Source: Maribacter arenosus | Lineage (GTDB): Bacteria; Bacteroidota; Bacteroidia; Flavobacteriales; Flavobacteriaceae | Length of the DNA stretch: 64,000 bases | Direction of reading: 5' to 3' | NCBI RefSeq assembly: GCF_014610845.1 | Contig: NZ_JABTCG010000006.1 | Span: forward strand, 110,386 to 174,385 | Part shown: one piece after another, positions 8,293 through 16,823 of the stretch | How positions within the stretch are numbered: position 1 is the stretch's first letter | Layout of the letters: every line of letters starts with the position of its first letter | Program-made: the position numbers and the translations under genes | The notes under the pieces: generated by a model | Told to the model about the DNA's origin: nothing | Seen by the model: only the letters and a program-made list of their open reading frames with translations | The model's database searches: none

Positions 8293-8892
8293 ATGACAGA
8301 GCGAAACAATCTATATCCCATATTCTTGAAAACCTCGAATCTTCATATTTTGATTGTGGGCGGGGGTAATGTAGCCGAGGAAAAACTCACTTTTTTGACC
8401 AAATCAAGTCCCGATGCCAATGTCGCGATCGTATCTCCTGAGTTTGCAAAAGGCACAGTGGAATTGGCGGAAAATCACAACGTTCAATTGATTACCGATG
8501 TGTACGATAAGAAGTACCTCACAGGAATGCACATAGTGATTGCAACGACCGACAAACCCGCCGTGAACGTACAGGTATATGAGGATTGTCGGGCAATGGA
8601 TAAATTGATCAATGTAGCCGATAATCCCCCATATTGTGATTTTTACATGGGAGGTATAGTAACGAAAGGTAATGTTAAGATAGCCATTTCGACTAATGGA
8701 AAATCACCGACCACGGCCAAAAGATTGCGTCAGTTTTTCGAGGAGGTCATTCCAGAGGACATAAATCAAATGGTACTCAATTTAAATTCTTACAGAAAAA
8801 CATTAAAAGGAAACTTTGGCCAAAAGGTTGAAAAAATGAATGAAGTGACCCAAATGCTTTTGACAACAAAAGCAAAAATGGGTAATGAATAG
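8293..8892 (+). CDS. Precorrin-2 dehydrogenase / sirohydrochlorin ferrochelatase
   Basis: This 199-residue protein corresponds to the N-terminal half of CysG (Met8p-like). The NAD-binding GGGNVAEEKL loop is at about residues 23-32, and NVADNPPYCDF and ISTNGKSPT are conserved. It oxidises precorrin-2 and inserts iron to give siroheme. With the separate SUMT gene upstream it replaces the fused CysG of enterobacteria. The 95-bp gap from cobA shows no clear terminator, so both are probably in the sulfite reductase operon. Confidence 0.92.
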   Translation: MTERNNLYPIFLKTSNLHILIVGGGNVAEEKLTFLTKSSPDANVAIVSPEFAKGTVELAENHNVQLITDVYDKKYLTGMHIVIATTDKPAVNVQVYEDCRAMDKLINVADNPPYCDFYMGGIVTKGNVKIAISTNGKSPTTAKRLRQFFEEVIPEDINQMVLNLNSYRKTLKGNFGQKVEKMNEVTQMLLTTKAKMGNE

Positions 8893-8912
8893 CCCAAAAC
8901 TAAGGATATTCC

Positions 8913-8943
8913 TTGTTTTAGAATAAACTGTACCGTTTATTTG
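8913..8943 (+). promoter_or_regulatory. Promoter for the SAM-riboswitch/metH transcript
   Basis: TTG at 8913-8915, a 20-bp spacer and TTTATTTG at 8936-8943 match the Bacteroidota TTTG-N19-21-TAnnTTTG pattern with one mismatch in the -7 box. It lies between the siroheme gene and the riboswitch, about 28 bp before the riboswitch begins. Confidence 0.5.
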
Positions 8944-8970
8944 CAGTGCGTTCATTAGTACGTTGACATA

Positions 8971-9085
8971 GTTATCAAGAAAGGCGGAGGGACTAGACCC
9001 AATGAAACCTTGGCAACCCTTTTCCAAAAGCCATCGGGGATAAAGAAGGTGCTAAATTCTATCATGCTCAGGCATGAAAGATAAC
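8971..9085 (+). ncRNA. SAM-I (S-box) riboswitch
   Basis: The aptamer has the S-box core in order: GTTATCAAGA, GAGGGACTAGACCC, ATGAAACCTTGGCAACC and GGTGCTAAATTC. The closing GATAAC at 9080-9085 pairs with GTTATC at 8971-8976 to form a 6-bp P1. It stands before the homocysteine methyltransferase, metH and metF genes, which are standard SAM-I targets. A terminator follows directly, so high SAM should stop transcription. This is a recognised riboswitch class; the call rests on conserved motifs and not on a covariance search. Confidence 0.93.
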
Positions 9086-9090
9086 CCATA

Positions 9091-9117
9091 AAAAGACAAA
9101 TGTCTTTTCCTTTTTTC
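9091..9117 (+). terminator. Riboswitch-linked intrinsic terminator
   Basis: AAAAGACA / TGTCTTTT form an 8-bp stem with a 2-base loop, followed by CCTTTTTTC. It starts 5 bp after the aptamer P1, so it is the likely expression platform. An obvious antiterminator pairing with the P1 strand was not identified by eye. Confidence 0.7.
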
Positions 9118-9135
9118 TTGATCGATTATTAATAG

Positions 9136-9246
9136 GGCGTTACCATTTAATAAAAAAATGGTCGGGCTTTTTGTTGTATCCCTAAAACAAGTTCAGGGGA
9201 TGCCTCTGAAATATAGTATCCTGAGCGTAGTCAAAGGGGTTAACGC
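9136..9246 (-). repeat. Intergenic repeat, copy B (inverted relative to 13689)
   Basis: The stretch runs from GGCGTTACC to GGTTAACGC. Read on the minus strand it shares with 13689-13765 the words CCCCTGAAC, AGGGATA, AGCCCGACC and GGTAACGCC in the same order. It also contains CTGAGCGTAGTC, a word common in intergenic DNA of this phylum. The local ACCATTT...AAATGGT hairpin with a T run could add termination. No coding potential is visible. Confidence 0.6.
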
Positions 9247-9289
9247 AAAACAATTGAACTAGTAAAGATATTTTTGCCAAACTTAATAT

Positions 9290-10294
9290 ATGAAGGACAT
9301 AAAGAGCATATTAAATACTAGGATTTTGGTCTTGGACGGGGCCATGGGTACCATGTTGCAGCGGTACAAATTTACCGAAGCCGATTTCCGCGGGGAACGG
9401 TTCAAGGATTGGACCAGTCCGTTACAGGGGAACAATGATCTTTTATCCCTGACGCAGCCGAAGGCCATTTCCACTATACACGGCAAATACTTAGAAGCTG
9501 GGGCCGATATTATCGAGACCAATACATTTTCAAGCACGACCATAGCCATGGCCGATTACCACATGGAGGAATTGGTGTATGAGTTGAATTATGAATCGGC
9601 CAGGATTGCAAGAAAAGTAGCCGATGAATTTACGGCCAAAGAACCCCATAAACCAAGGTTTGTTGCGGGTAGTATCGGACCTACGAATAAAACCGCAAGT
9701 ATGTCACCAGATGTCAATGACCCGGGATTTCGAGCCGTATCTTTCGATGAATTACGGTTGGCCTATAAGCAACAGGTCGAAGCGCTGATAGATGGTGGCG
9801 TCGATATGCTGTTGGTTGAAACCATCTTTGATACCCTGAACGCCAAAGCGGCACTGTTTGCCATAGAAGAGGTCAAAGAAGAGCGGCAAAAAGATATTCC
9901 GATTATGGTTAGTGGTACCATTACCGATGCGTCTGGGCGCACCTTGTCCGGACAAACGGCAGAGGCATTTTTAATATCCATATCCCACATTCCCATTCTT
10001 TCGGTCGGTTTCAATTGTGCCTTGGGGGCGAGCCAATTGGTGCCCCATTTAGAAGTTCTGTCCTCAAAAACCGATTTTGCGGTTTCGGCCCATCCGAATG
10101 CCGGTTTACCGAATGCTTTTGGCGAATACGATGAATCCCCAGCCCAAATGGCTGACCAGATAAAAGAGTATATGGAAAAGGGATTGGTGAATATTGTGGG
10201 CGGTTGTTGTGGTACCACCCCGGAACATATAAAAGCTATGGCCGAATTGGTTAGGAATTATAAACCTAGAAAGTTGATGGTTGAATGTTTATAG
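9290..10294 (+). CDS. Methionine synthase, homocysteine S-methyltransferase part
   Basis: This 334-residue protein equals the N-terminal homocysteine-binding module of B12-dependent MetH. Zinc ligands are visible in FNCALGA and in the GGCCGTT motif near the C-terminus. The remaining modules are encoded at 10994-13684, a split commonly seen in flavobacteria. The protein should transfer methyl from methylcobalamin on its partner to homocysteine. The last six residues (LMVECL) and the stop codon are encoded inside the left inverted repeat of the inserted element at 10273. Expression is under the upstream SAM riboswitch. Confidence 0.92.
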   Translation: MKDIKSILNTRILVLDGAMGTMLQRYKFTEADFRGERFKDWTSPLQGNNDLLSLTQPKAISTIHGKYLEAGADIIETNTFSSTTIAMADYHMEELVYELNYESARIARKVADEFTAKEPHKPRFVAGSIGPTNKTASMSPDVNDPGFRAVSFDELRLAYKQQVEALIDGGVDMLLVETIFDTLNAKAALFAIEEVKEERQKDIPIMVSGTITDASGRTLSGQTAEAFLISISHIPILSVGFNCALGASQLVPHLEVLSSKTDFAVSAHPNAGLPNAFGEYDESPAQMADQIKEYMEKGLVNIVGGCCGTTPEHIKAMAELVRNYKPRKLMVECL

Positions 10295-10698
10295 TTGATT
10301 GATATGGAGTATATTGAATTGGAAGTGTGGAAAGAATCCAGAGTACTGGTAAATATACTTTATAAAATTACAGGGAAATTTCCCCAAGAAGAAATGTATA
10401 GTTTAACGAACCAAATGAGGAGGTCTGCAATTTCAATACCCTCTAACATTGCAGAAGGATGCGGGCGAAGAACATCAACTGATTTACTACAATTTTTGCA
10501 CATTGCTAGGGGTTCTTTATATGAGTTGGAAACACAAATATATTTGGCCTTAGATCAAGAATATTTAAATAATGAAAGTTTTGAAAACCTACAAGAACAG
10601 ATAGTAATTTGTAAAAAATTGCTCAATGGATTTATCAATTATTAAAAAAACAATACTCGATGATAAATTATCAATCCAACATACCATCAACCATCAAC
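10273..10698. mobile_element. IVS-type insertion element carrying a four-helix-bundle gene
   Basis: GTTGATGGTTGA at 10273-10284 is a perfect 12-bp inverted repeat of TCAACCATCAAC at 10687-10698. A second inner pair follows: GTTGATTGATA at 10294-10304 against TATCAATCCAAC at 10669-10680, with one extra base. Between them is a single ORF for an S23-type four-helix-bundle protein, and the region is clearly more AT-rich than its neighbours. Genes of this family lie in intervening sequences of 23S rRNA in other bacteria. Here the unit is inserted between two metH genes. No transposase is present, and mobility is inferred from structure. Confidence 0.6.
10304..10645 (+). CDS. Four-helix-bundle protein (23S rRNA IVS / S23 family)
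   Basis: This 113-residue all-alpha protein has the S23-family signatures LEVWKESRVLV near the N-terminus, TNQMRRSAISIPSNIAEGCG in the middle and FLHIARGSLYELETQI after it. The family includes proteins encoded in rRNA intervening sequences and is related to the Avd accessory protein of diversity-generating retroelements. Its molecular role here is unknown. An in-frame TTG at 10295 is possible, but the ATG at 10304 is preferred. No reverse transcriptase or variable repeat is seen nearby, so a retroelement role is not supported. Confidence 0.88.
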   Translation: MEYIELEVWKESRVLVNILYKITGKFPQEEMYSLTNQMRRSAISIPSNIAEGCGRRTSTDLLQFLHIARGSLYELETQIYLALDQEYLNNESFENLQEQIVICKKLLNGFINY

Positions 10699-10711
10699 GA
10701 GAACTAGAGGA

Positions 10712-10993
10712 ATGGTCTTAGAAGTAGCTATATTGAATATTAAGGAAGGATTATCAAAGGAGTTTGAGCAAAGTATTGCCCACGCTTCCTCCATCATTGT
10801 TTCAATTAAGGGATATCTGTCCCATCAATTGAAAAAGTGTATCGAAGTAGAATCCCAGTACATCCGTTTAGTCAATTGGGAAACCTTGGAAGATCATGAA
10901 ATAAGATTTAGAAATTCACCTGAGTATCAAAATTGGAAAAAATTGTTACATCATTTCTACGAACCTTTTCCTGAAGTATTTCATTACAAATAA
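10712..10993 (+). CDS. ABM-domain (antibiotic biosynthesis monooxygenase-like) protein
   Basis: This 93-residue protein has the dimeric alpha/beta-barrel ABM pattern: a beta strand (VLEVAILNIKEG), a helix with EFEQSI, a second strand around GYLSHQL and the C-terminal FRNSPEYQNWKKLLHHFYEPFPEV. Such proteins include heme-degrading enzymes, quinol monooxygenases and many of unknown function. The gene lies just downstream of the inserted four-helix element, and its TAA is immediately followed by the metH ATG, so translation of the two is probably coupled. The function in methionine synthesis, if any, is unknown. Confidence 0.75.
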   Translation: MVLEVAILNIKEGLSKEFEQSIAHASSIIVSIKGYLSHQLKKCIEVESQYIRLVNWETLEDHEIRFRNSPEYQNWKKLLHHFYEPFPEVFHYK

Positions 10994-13684
10994 ATGAGTA
11001 ACTCAAAACGAAAATATCTGCAATTAAGCGGACTGGAACCCTTGGTGGTAACCCCAGAAAGCAATTTCATAAACGTGGGGGAACGCACCAATGTAGCGGG
11101 TTCCAAGAAATTTCTTCGTCTTATAAAGGAGGAAAAATTTGAAGAGGCCTTGGATGTTGCCCGACATCAAGTGGAAGGAGGCGCCCAAATCATCGATATC
11201 AATATGGATGACGGTCTCATAGATGGTAAAGAGGCCATGGTTACCTTCTTGAACTTGGTCATGGCCGAACCCGATATCGCCCGAGTACCCATAATGATCG
11301 ATAGTTCAAAATGGGAGATTATCGAGGCGGGGCTACAGGTGGTACAGGGAAAATCCGTAGTGAATTCCATTAGTCTTAAGGAAGGTAAAGAACAATTTGT
11401 CCACCAGGCAAAGTTGATCAGACGTTATGGTGCTGCGGTAATAGTAATGGCTTTTGACGAGAAAGGCCAGGCTGATAACTATGAACGAAGGGTGGAAATT
11501 GCCAAGCGCTCTTATGATATTTTGGTGAACGAAGTGCATTTCGCCCCCGAGGATATCATATTTGATTTAAACGTATTTCCGGTGGCGACAGGTATGGACG
11601 AGCACAGACGAAATGTGCTCGACTTTATTGAAGCCACCAAATGGGTGAGGGAAAATCTCCCTTATTGCAATGTTAGCGGAGGGGTCAGTAATGTCTCCTT
11701 TAGTTTCAGGGGCAATAATCCCGTCAGGGAGGCTATGCATTCGGTATTCCTATACCATGCCATTAAGGCGGGGATGAACATGGGTATTGTAAATCCCACC
11801 ATGTTAGAGGTCTATGATGATATTCCAAAGGATTTATTGGAGCGTGTTGAGGATGTGATTCTTGACCGAAGGGATGATGCCACCGAGCGATTATTGGATT
11901 TTGCGGAATCTGTTGTCGGAAAAGCCAAAGAAAGTACAGTGGATCTCTCATGGCGGCAAGAACCGCTTCAAAATCGTATAACCAGGGCTTTGGTAAAGGG
12001 TATTGACCAATATATCGTCGAGGATGTTGAAGCTGCAAGGAAAAGTGTCAATAAGCCGATCGAGGTCATTGAAGGCCACCTGATGACCGGTATGAATGTG
12101 GTAGGAGACTTGTTCGGAAGTGGAAAGATGTTCTTGCCACAAGTCGTGAAATCGGCCCGGGTGATGAAAAAAGCGGTGGCTTATTTACTGCCGTTCATTG
12201 AGGAAGAGAAATTGTTGAATCCACAGGAGGGAGACACTAAAGGGGCGGGAAAAATTCTGATGGCCACCGTTAAGGGGGATGTACACGATATCGGTAAAAA
12301 TATTGTTAGTGTGGTATTGGCCTGCAACAATTACGAGATCGTTGATTTAGGGGTGATGGTACCTCCAGAAAAAATAATAGAAGCCGCCAAGAAAGAAAAA
12401 GTCGACATCGTCGGTTTAAGTGGCTTGATCACACCATCCTTGGATGAAATGGTGTTTTTGGCGAAGGAAATGGAACGCCAAAATTTCAAGATTCCATTGT
12501 TGATCGGTGGTGCCACCACCAGCAAGGCCCATACAGCGGTGAAAATAGAGCCCCAATATCGAAATACCGTGGTTCATGTTAATGATGCTTCCAGGGCTGT
12601 AACAGTGGTTGGGGATTTATTACAAAAGGAGACCTCCGTGGAATATAAGCGGTCTATAAAACAGGATTACGAAACCTTTCGCACTAAATTCAGGAACCGG
12701 GCCCAACACAAAGAATACACTTCCATTGCAGCAGCAAGGGACAATAAATTTCAGATTGATTGGGGTACAACCGAAATCATACGACCCAATACCTTAGGTA
12801 TTCAGGTTTTAGATGACCTGGACCTCAAATTATTGCTACCTTATATAGATTGGACGCCCTTTTTTCGAAGTTGGGAATTGCATGGAAAGTATCCTGATAT
12901 CCTGAGCGATACGGTGGTTGGGAAACAGGCTACCGAACTTTTTTCCGATGCCCAGGAGATGTTGAAAAAAGTCGTGGAAAACAAATTATTAAGGGCAAAA
13001 GGTATCTTTGGGTTGTTTAATGCGAATACAATAAACGAAGACGATATTGAAATAGAGGTCGAAAATCAAAAGTTTGTATTCCGTACGTTACGACAACAGT
13101 TGAAAAAGAGGGAAGGAGTACCTAATTTAGCCCTGTCGGATTTTATTGCGCCTAAGGAAGAAGGACTTCAGGATTATTTGGGTTGTTTTTGTGTAAGTAC
13201 GGGATTTGGTACTGCAGAATTGGCTGCTGAATACGAGAAGAACCACGACGATTACAATGCTATTTTAATCAAGGCATTGGCGGATCGTTTGGCAGAGGCA
13301 TTTGCAGAGTATCTGCACAAGGAAGTACGTTTAAAACATTGGGGCTATGCAAAGGATGAGCAACTGGCAAATGGAGAACTGATCAAGGAGTCTTATATAG
13401 GAATCCGCCCAGCACCTGGTTATCCGGCGTGTCCGGACCATTTAGAGAAATTGACCATTTGGGAAGTTTTAGGGGTCAAGGAGAAAATAGGGGTTGAACT
13501 TACGGAAAGTTTGGCCATGTGGCCTGCAGCAAGTGTAAGTGGCTATTATTTTGCGAATCCCGAAGCTCGCTATTTTGGGCTTGGTAAGATAAAGGAAGAC
13601 CAAGTGGAGGATTTTGCCCAACGAAAGGGAATTTCATTGGATGAGGCCACCAATTGGTTGGCTCCTAACCTTGCGGATGATTAA
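10994..13684 (+). CDS. metH: Cobalamin-dependent methionine synthase, folate/B12/activation modules
   Basis: This 896-residue protein carries the remaining MetH modules. The pterin-binding domain begins with [17 protein letters not shown]. The cap and cobalamin domains contain the lower-ligand motif DVHDIGKN, then [14 protein letters not shown] and [10 protein letters not shown]. The C-terminal SAM-binding reactivation domain has [12 protein letters not shown]. The homocysteine-binding module is missing and is supplied by the gene at 9290. The protein moves a methyl group from methyltetrahydrofolate to cobalamin and on to homocysteine. MetF, the source of methyltetrahydrofolate, lies 130 bp downstream. 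Confidence 0.96.
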   Translation: MSNSKRKYLQLSGLEPLVVTPESNFINVGERTNVAGSKKFLRLIKEEKFEEALDVARHQVEGGAQIIDINMDDGLIDGKEAMVTFLNLVMAEPDIARVPIMIDSSKWEIIEAGLQVVQGKSVVNSISLKEGKEQFVHQAKLIRRYGAAVIVMAFDEKGQADNYERRVEIAKRSYDILVNEVHFAPEDIIFDLNVFPVATGMDEHRRNVLDFIEATKWVRENLPYCNVSGGVSNVSFSFRGNNPVREAMHSVFLYHAIKAGMNMGIVNPTMLEVYDDIPKDLLERVEDVILDRRDDATERLLDFAESVVGKAKESTVDLSWRQEPLQNRITRALVKGIDQYIVEDVEAARKSVNKPIEVIEGHLMTGMNVVGDLFGSGKMFLPQVVKSARVMKKAVAYLLPFIEEEKLLNPQEGDTKGAGKILMATVKGDVHDIGKNIVSVVLACNNYEIVDLGVMVPPEKIIEAAKKEKVDIVGLSGLITPSLDEMVFLAKEMERQNFKIPLLIGGATTSKAHTAVKIEPQYRNTVVHVNDASRAVTVVGDLLQKETSVEYKRSIKQDYETFRTKFRNRAQHKEYTSIAAARDNKFQIDWGTTEIIRPNTLGIQVLDDLDLKLLLPYIDWTPFFRSWELHGKYPDILSDTVVGKQATELFSDAQEMLKKVVENKLLRAKGIFGLFNANTINEDDIEIEVENQKFVFRTLRQQLKKREGVPNLALSDFIAPKEEGLQDYLGCFCVSTGFGTAELAAEYEKNHDDYNAILIKALADRLAEAFAEYLHKEVRLKHWGYAKDEQLANGELIKESYIGIRPAPGYPACPDHLEKLTIWEVLGVKEKIGVELTESLAMWPAASVSGYYFANPEARYFGLGKIKEDQVEDFAQRKGISLDEATNWLAPNLADD

Positions 13685-13688
13685 ATTT

Positions 13689-13765
13689 GCGTTAGGGATA
13701 GCAGCGACATCCCCTGAACTGGTTTCAGGGATATAGCGGATAGCCCGACCCCAAAGGGTAACGCC
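13689..13765 (+). repeat. Intergenic repeat, copy A
   Basis: The stretch begins GCGTTAGGGATAGC and ends GGGTAACGCC, so its ends are inverted (GCGTTA/TAACGC). It contains CCCCTGAAC, CAGGGATA and AGCCCGACC. The same words occur in order on the minus strand at 9136-9246, so the two copies flank the methionine synthase genes in opposite orientation. It looks like a family of short non-coding repeats with no ORF. Confidence 0.6.
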
Positions 13766-13814
13766 ACATTAAAAATTGAACAACACATACTGGACCAAGT
13801 TCAGCTAAGATTAG

Positions 13815-14768
13815 ATGAAAGTAACAGAACACATAGTAAAAGCAAAAGGTGAAACCTTGTTTTCCTTTGAATTGATTCCGCCGGTAAAAGGAAGAAATAT
13901 TAAGGAATTGTATGATAACATTGATCCTTTAATGGAGTTCAACCCTCCTTTTATTGATGTAACTACTTCACGGGAGGAATATGTGTATATAGATCGTGAC
14001 GGGCTTTTGGATAAAAAATTGACCCGTATGCGACCAGGAACCGTGGGCATATGCGCGTCGATTCAGCACAAATACAAGGTCGATACCGTTCCACACGTCC
14101 TTTGTGGGGGATTTACTAAGGAAGAAACCGAATATGTCCTTATCGATTGTCATTATTTGGGGATACGGAATGTCATGGCGCTTCGAGGGGATGCACGGAG
14201 TGAACAGAAGTATTTTGAGCCAACTGAAGGGGGGCATTCGTATGCGGTGGACTTGGTACATCAGATCACAAACCTGAATCGTGGTAAATACCTTCATGAG
14301 GTTATCGAAACAGCAGATTGCGCTGATTTCTGTATTGGTGTTGCGGGATATCCAGAAAAGCACTTAGAGGCACCCTCTTTACAATCCGATTTAATTCGGT
14401 TAAAGGAAAAGGTGGATGCAGGTGCCGATTATGTGGTGACACAAATGTTCTTCGACAACAAAAAATTCTTTCAGTTTGTTGATGCCGCACGGAATATGGG
14501 TATTACCGTTCCTATTATTCCTGGGATAAAGCCCATTGCTGTCAAAAGACATTTACAATTGCTTCCCCAGGTCTTTAGGATTGATCTACCCCAAGATTTG
14601 ATCGATGCCGTTGATAGCTGTACAAACAATAAGGCCGTACGTCAGGTAGGTATAGAATGGGCTATTGAGCAGTCAAAGGAATTGAAAGCGGCAGGGGTAC
14701 CCGTGTTGCATTACTATTCTATGGGTAAATCCGATAATATCCATGCCATTGCCAAAGAAGTGTTTTAA
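13815..14768 (+). CDS. metF: Methylenetetrahydrofolate reductase
   Basis: This 317-residue flavoprotein reduces 5,10-methylene- to 5,methyl-tetrahydrofolate for methionine synthase. The TIM-barrel signatures FSFELIPPV near the N-terminus, NVMALRGD, GVAGYPEKH and the QMFFDN...PIIPGIKPI region are all present. Length is normal for a bacterial MetF. It follows metH across a repeat-containing gap and is probably in the same SAM-controlled transcript. Confidence 0.95.
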   Translation: MKVTEHIVKAKGETLFSFELIPPVKGRNIKELYDNIDPLMEFNPPFIDVTTSREEYVYIDRDGLLDKKLTRMRPGTVGICASIQHKYKVDTVPHVLCGGFTKEETEYVLIDCHYLGIRNVMALRGDARSEQKYFEPTEGGHSYAVDLVHQITNLNRGKYLHEVIETADCADFCIGVAGYPEKHLEAPSLQSDLIRLKEKVDAGADYVVTQMFFDNKKFFQFVDAARNMGITVPIIPGIKPIAVKRHLQLLPQVFRIDLPQDLIDAVDSCTNNKAVRQVGIEWAIEQSKELKAAGVPVLHYYSMGKSDNIHAIAKEVF

Positions 14769-14855
14769 GCCTATTTGAACAGGGGATTGATATTCATTGT
14801 ACAAGGTGTAAAACAATTATATTAACTTCGCATCGTGCATAAAGCACCGTCAATT

Positions 14856-14863
14856 TACTTTTG
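14856..14863 (+). promoter_or_regulatory. Promoter -7 box TACTTTTG, possibly leaderless
   Basis: TACTTTTG perfectly fits TAnnTTTG and lies only 6 bp before the ATG at 14870. If used, transcription would start at or next to the start codon, giving a leaderless mRNA. No good -33 TTTG is present at the usual spacing, which lowers confidence. Confidence 0.4.
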
Positions 14864-14869
14864 CACTTC

Positions 14870-15973
14870 ATGAACCCAAGGTTACTTCCCTTTTTTATTT
14901 TGGTATTCACCATTGGTTTATCTCAAGACCATCAGGGGGAATTGAAAAAACATACTATCGACATTAATCAATATTATGGTTCGGTATTGCTCCATAATAC
15001 GGATATATCCCATCTTATTTCAGACCATCCGGCCGGCCTGATCCTAAGCTATAATCGAAAAACGTATGGGGATAAAGATTGGCAGCAAGCCTTCAATTAT
15101 CCCGATATCGGGGCTTCGTTTATTTATCAGAACATGAACAATACCACCTTAGGACATAATTTTGGGCTGTATGCCCATTACAACTTCTATTTTTTCAAAA
15201 GGTTGATGCAATTTCGTATAGGCCAGGGTATTGCTTACAACTCAAATCCATATGACAAATTCGAAAATTTCAGGAATAATGCCTATGGCACCCATTTTAT
15301 GAGTTCTACCTATCTGATGTTGAACTATCATAAGGAGAATGTTTTCAAGGGACTGGGTTTCAAAGCGGGCATTTCATTGATCCATTATTCAAATGCCAAT
15401 GTTAAGGCTCCCAATACATCGACCAATACTTTTGCCCTGAACGCCGGTGTGATTTATGATCTGGATGGAGGGCGTGAAATTCCGTATTTGGTACGTACCG
15501 AAAAAGATAAAATAACCGAACCCATTAAATACAACTTCGTCTTTAGGGCGGGATTGAATGAGAGTGATGTTATTGATATGGGGCAATATCCATTTTATAT
15601 CGTTTCGGTTTATGCCGATAAACGCTTGGGAAATAGGAGTGCGGTCCATTTTGGAACTGATGTTTATTTTTCCAGATTCTTAAAAGAATTGATTCGTTTT
15701 CAATCTATCTCATTTCCGGAGAATGGGGTTTCAGCTGATGATGATTATAAAAGGGTCGGCCTGTTTTTGGGCCATGAACTGTTTATAAATAAGATGTCGG
15801 TTATTACCCAATTAGGCTACTATGTGTATTACCCATTCGATTTTGAGGGCAGAATGTACAATAGAGTCGGATTGAAACGTTATTTCAGTGACAGGTTATT
15901 TGGTGCAATTACGCTTAAATCGCATGGAGCCAAGGCGGAAGCCGTTGAATTTGGCATTGGTGTAAGATTATAA
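14870..15973 (+). CDS. Acyloxyacyl hydrolase / lipid A deacylase (PagL-like) family protein
   Basis: This 367-residue protein has an N-terminal hydrophobic signal (PRLLPFFILVFTIGLS) and beta-barrel-like alternation to its end (EFGIGVRL). The segment LIHYSNAN places H172 and S174 in the H-x-S-N pattern used by PagL-type lipid A 3-O-deacylases. It is longer than PagL (about 170 residues), as Bacteroidota members of this family often are. It would act in the outer membrane on LPS acyl chains, but the glutamate of the PagL triad is not obvious, so activity is uncertain. The start is the ATG at 14870. Confidence 0.65.
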   Translation: MNPRLLPFFILVFTIGLSQDHQGELKKHTIDINQYYGSVLLHNTDISHLISDHPAGLILSYNRKTYGDKDWQQAFNYPDIGASFIYQNMNNTTLGHNFGLYAHYNFYFFKRLMQFRIGQGIAYNSNPYDKFENFRNNAYGTHFMSSTYLMLNYHKENVFKGLGFKAGISLIHYSNANVKAPNTSTNTFALNAGVIYDLDGGREIPYLVRTEKDKITEPIKYNFVFRAGLNESDVIDMGQYPFYIVSVYADKRLGNRSAVHFGTDVYFSRFLKELIRFQSISFPENGVSADDDYKRVGLFLGHELFINKMSVITQLGYYVYYPFDFEGRMYNRVGLKRYFSDRLFGAITLKSHGAKAEAVEFGIGVRL

Positions 15974-15989
15974 AAACACGAAGTAGAAA

Positions 15990-16784
15990 ATGAGAGCTTC
16001 TATATGCAATAATAAGTTATTTCCTTTGACGGCCGTCAAGGGTTTCTTGGTTGTGTTCGTAGTCCTTATTTATTCCTGCAACAGCGAGAATGCCCCGGAT
16101 TGCTTTCAGGATGCCGGTGAAATATCACGAACGGAAATCGATGTGGATCAATTCTCTAAGATTACGGTGTTTGAAAAAATTAGCCTGATCCTGAAACAGG
16201 GCGAAACCCAAAAGGTGGAAATCGAAACAGGGGAATATCTTCTCAATGATATCGTTGCGGAAGTCCTGGATGATCGATTGATCCTAAGGAATGGTAATGG
16301 CTGTAATTTCTTTAGAGCGTACGGATTGACCAAGGTGTATATTACTTCACCCAACATTTCCGAAATTAGAAGTAGTACCGGTCTACCCATCAAAAGTGAT
16401 GGGGCGCTCGGGTATACCTCATTACTTTTGTTCTCGGAAAGTTTTACCGATCCCCAGGCCGAGACCACAGATGGGGAATTTGATTTGGAATTGGATACAG
16501 GGAGTCTTGCCATTGTGGTCAATGGTATTGCCTATTTTAGATTAAAAGGGAATACCGAGAACCTAAACATCAATATTGCTGCCGGAGATTCAAGGATTGA
16601 TGCTGAAAACTTATTGGCCAATGTCGTAAGTCTTAACCATAGAGGTACCAATGACATTCAAATTAATCCACAACAATCACTTTCCGGGGTAATCAGGGGT
16701 ACTGGGGATGTTATCAGTTATAACCAGCCATCAATTCTAGAGATCGAGGAATTATATACTGGGAAGCTTATTTTTAGGGATTGA
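15990..16784 (+). CDS. Head-GIN (DUF2807) domain lipoprotein
   Basis: This 264-residue protein has a hydrophobic leader ending in YSCNSEN, consistent with a lipobox and lipid-modified cysteine. Residues about 50-220 repeat the short strands typical of DUF2807 (FEKISLILKQGETQKVEIETG and ITSPNISEIRSSTGLPI regions). Such proteins are predicted right-handed beta-helical surface proteins of unknown function. It follows the PagL-like gene by 16 bp and probably shares its transcript. A second head-GIN protein is encoded at 22400. Confidence 0.78.
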   Translation: MRASICNNKLFPLTAVKGFLVVFVVLIYSCNSENAPDCFQDAGEISRTEIDVDQFSKITVFEKISLILKQGETQKVEIETGEYLLNDIVAEVLDDRLILRNGNGCNFFRAYGLTKVYITSPNISEIRSSTGLPIKSDGALGYTSLLLFSESFTDPQAETTDGEFDLELDTGSLAIVVNGIAYFRLKGNTENLNINIAAGDSRIDAENLLANVVSLNHRGTNDIQINPQQSLSGVIRGTGDVISYNQPSILEIEELYTGKLIFRD

Positions 16785-16823
16785 TATTAAATCGCCTTTA
16801 TAGTGTCTGATAATTGATTATAT

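Noticed and set aside
10304..10645. Accessory protein of a diversity-generating retroelement (Avd)
   Set aside because: Avd is related to this family, but no reverse transcriptase, template repeat or variable repeat is in the window. An IVS-type element explains the inverted repeats better.
9290..13684. A frameshifted or broken metH
   Set aside because: Both parts have complete domains, their own starts and stops, and the split falls at the natural module boundary. Split methionine synthase is usual in flavobacteria, so the insertion did not cause the split.
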